Notes under the pieces: model-generated
Told to the model about the DNA's origin: nothing
What the model saw: the letters and a program-made list of their open reading frames with translations, nothing else
Databases searched by the model: none
NCBI GenBank assembly: GCA_016880375.1
Contig: JAEHDO010000220.1
Span: forward strand, 1-5,709
Reading direction: 5' to 3'
From: Betaproteobacteria bacterium
Lineage (GTDB): Bacteria; Pseudomonadota; Gammaproteobacteria; Burkholderiales; Rhodocyclaceae
DNA length: 5,709 nt
In this document: positions 5,407 to 5,709 of the stretch, piece by piece
Layout: each line of letters opens with the position of its first letter
How positions within the stretch are numbered: position 1 is the stretch's first letter
Program-made: the position numbers and the translations under genes

Positions 5407-5709
5407 TTGACGACCTTCAGTTGGGGCTCGGCGGGCCCGCTGCCGCCCAGCAGGGCGCGCAGTCGTTCGCGTCCGCGCGACAATCGCGACATGATCGTGC
5501 CGACGGGGACGCCGAGCACTTTGGCGGTGTCCTCGTAGGACAGGTCTTCGAGTACGATCAGCAGCAGTACTTCGCGCTGCTCCTCCGGCAGCCGCGCCAG
5601 GCTGCGCGCGAGGTCGCGCAGTTCCAGGGCATCGCTCTGGGTGGGGCGCGACTGCAGGTCGGGCAGGGCTTCGTTGCCGGGATAGTCAACGAAACGCGGC
5701 CTGTTTGCC
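5403..5709 (-). CDS. ECF-type RNA polymerase sigma factor, C-terminal part (5' end outside the window)
   Basis: The frame open from the right edge gives about 101 residues ending at TGA (5405-5403), too short to be a full ECF sigma factor (usually 160-200); region 2 and the start lie beyond the window. The visible part is the linker and region 4: a helix DALELRDLARSLARLPEEQR leads into VLLLIVLEDLSYEDTAKVLG and then the helix-turn-helix VPVGTIMSRLSRGRERLRAL, which reads the -35 element. The LPEEQREVLLL and VGTIMSRLSRGRERL motifs are typical of sigma-70 region 4 in ECF factors. It would direct RNA polymerase to its own operon and stress genes when released by the anti-sigma factor that follows with a 3-base shared overlap. 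The promoter it recognises cannot be determined here because the upstream DNA is missing. Confidence 0.92.
   Translation of the reverse strand, partial: ANRPRFVDYPGNEALPDLQSRPTQSDALELRDLARSLARLPEEQREVLLLIVLEDLSYEDTAKVLGVPVGTIMSRLSRGRERLRALLGGSGPAEPQLKVVK
5414..5418 (-). promoter_or_regulatory. Ribosome binding site of the anti-sigma gene
   Basis: On the minus strand GAAGG lies 7 bases before the ATG at 5406-5404, inside the last codons of the sigma gene. It supports this start and tight coupling of the two proteins. Confidence 0.55.

Overview
The window is gene-dense, GC-rich chromosomal DNA, most likely from a betaproteobacterium. The GC-rich codon use, the comF/bioB divergent pair and the MsrPQ pair downstream of an ECF sigma/anti-sigma pair suggest a Rhodocyclales-type genome, but that placement is inference. 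Every gene is an ordinary chromosomal family. I see no transposase, phage gene, CRISPR array, tRNA, rRNA or integration site. Only about 122 bases (503-537, 1237-1293, 4621-4650) lie outside coding sequence, so no gene-free stretch reaches 300 bases.

Layout. Bases 1-41 (+) hold the last codons of a gene, probably gpsA, running tail-to-tail into trmL. Bases 38-1236 (-) are a two-gene unit, comF then trmL (tRNA wobble 2'-O-methyltransferase). A 57-bp divergent gap (1237-1293) carries overlapping candidate promoters for comF and bioB. Bases 1294-3074 (+) are bioB and bioC, overlapping by one base: biotin synthase and malonyl-ACP methyltransferase, the last and first enzymes of biotin synthesis. 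From 3065 to the right edge (-) runs a probable four-gene operon, in transcription order: ECF sigma factor (5' part outside the window), single-pass membrane anti-sigma factor, msrP and msrQ.

How the genes work together. BioC caps malonyl-ACP as a methyl ester so the fatty acid machinery can build the pimeloyl chain, and BioB inserts sulfur into dethiobiotin. The middle steps (BioH, F, A, D) must be encoded elsewhere. MsrP is a Tat-exported molybdoenzyme that repairs oxidised methionines in periplasmic proteins, fed with electrons by the membrane haem protein MsrQ. Its position directly downstream of a sigma/anti-sigma pair suggests an envelope oxidative-stress circuit in which the anti-sigma factor senses damage and releases the sigma factor to transcribe the repair system. 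The architecture resembles the SigF/NrsF-YedYZ hypochlorite response described in Azospira, but the anti-sigma factor here is of a different type and no methionine-rich peptide gene is visible.

No intrinsic terminator was found. Both convergent gene pairs overlap in their stop regions, so any termination must happen inside coding sequence or depend on Rho. I found no credible undescribed system; the most interesting parts are the sigma/anti-sigma/MsrPQ module and the overlapping comF/bioB promoters.
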